A stretch of DNA of 28,026 nucleotides from Pelargonium cotyledonis (Eukaryota; Streptophyta; Magnoliopsida; Geraniales; Geraniaceae): assembly GCA_036897625.1 (NCBI GenBank), contig JAYMTA010000480.1:1-28026 (forward strand), written 5' to 3'. How positions within the stretch are numbered: the first letter of the stretch is position 1; the number at the start of each line of letters is the position of its first letter. Under the pieces are notes generated by a model. That model saw nothing but the letters and a program-made list of their open reading frames with translations. It did not search any database and was not told the origin of the DNA. Below are positions 27,961-28,026 of the stretch, piece after piece. The translations under genes and the position numbers were made by a program.

Positions 27961-28026
27961 TTTTTTTTTTTTTTTTTTTTGAAGGAAACAAACTAAGTTA
28001 TATTAATCCATACTCAAAGACATACC
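27961..28026 (-). mobile_element. Poly(A)-tailed retroposon 3' end, cut by the window edge
   Basis: Twenty T residues or so (27961-27980) directly precede GAAGGAAACAAACTAAG; on the minus strand this is a transcript-like end with a long poly(A) tail. It may be a LINE 3' end or a processed pseudogene; only 46 bp of body is inside the window. Confidence 0.35.

Noticed and set aside
1-28026. CRISPR array, operon, tRNA gene or rRNA gene
   Set aside because: No regularly spaced repeats, no complete cloverleaf and no rRNA sequence was found; the window is a plant nuclear region.
1-28026. A wholly new multi-gene biological system
   Set aside because: The genes are separate, mostly housekeeping, and have their own promoters; nothing ties them into a new joint function.

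Overview
The window is nuclear DNA of a flowering plant, almost certainly a eudicot. The genes carry GT/AG introns in AT-rich sequence, the proteins match plant families, and the spacers hold plant DNA-transposon relics of the Stowaway, hAT and Mutator types. An asterid or Lamiales-type source is only a guess from the flavour of the sequences. All exon models below were built by hand from splice signals, reading phase and remembered family sequences. No alignment was run.

Layout: (1) 613-1451 (+), last three coding exons of an ACA9-like autoinhibited Ca2+-ATPase whose upstream part lies outside the window. (2) 6045-2816 (-), a complete six-exon MANNAN SYNTHESIS-RELATED (MSR) gene of the plant O-fucosyltransferase-like group, 414 residues. 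It is convergent with the ATPase. (3) 6250-10430, a long AT-rich spacer without a recognisable gene. (4) 10734-14967 (+), a complete four-exon coatomer beta subunit (beta-COP), 967 residues, with a cluster of TGGGCY (site II) motifs and a TATA-like stretch upstream and an apparent 17-residue C-terminal extension. (5) 16498-17481 (+), an intronless trihelix transcription factor of the SIP1/ASIL type. Its leader carries a (CT)19 tract and a telobox. (6) 21748-19004 (-), an eight-exon conserved plant gene of unknown function (337 residues) with a plastid-transit-like N terminus. (7) 22975-24160 (+), the 70-residue epsilon subunit of mitochondrial ATP synthase in two exons, again with site II motifs upstream. 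(8) 24161-28026, no host gene; it holds a 1.07-kb Mutator-like element with GC-rich internal DNA, a palindromic MITE, a tRNA-like SINE and a truncated poly(A)-tailed repeat.

The genes do not form one pathway. Most are broadly expressed housekeeping genes: calcium export, Golgi polysaccharide synthesis, COPI coat and respiration. The gene order recalls two Arabidopsis neighbourhoods (ACA9 next to MSR1, and MSR2 close to the ATP synthase epsilon gene), so the window looks like a conserved ancestral block later salted with MITEs. At least eight copies of one short hAT-like family and about four of a second family sit in introns and spacers. I see no CRISPR array, no operon and no clearly new molecular system. 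The best leads are the Mutator-like element with its internal GC-rich DNA, the beta-COP C-terminal extension, the Polycomb-element-like motif pair at the trihelix gene, and the uncharacterised eight-exon gene.
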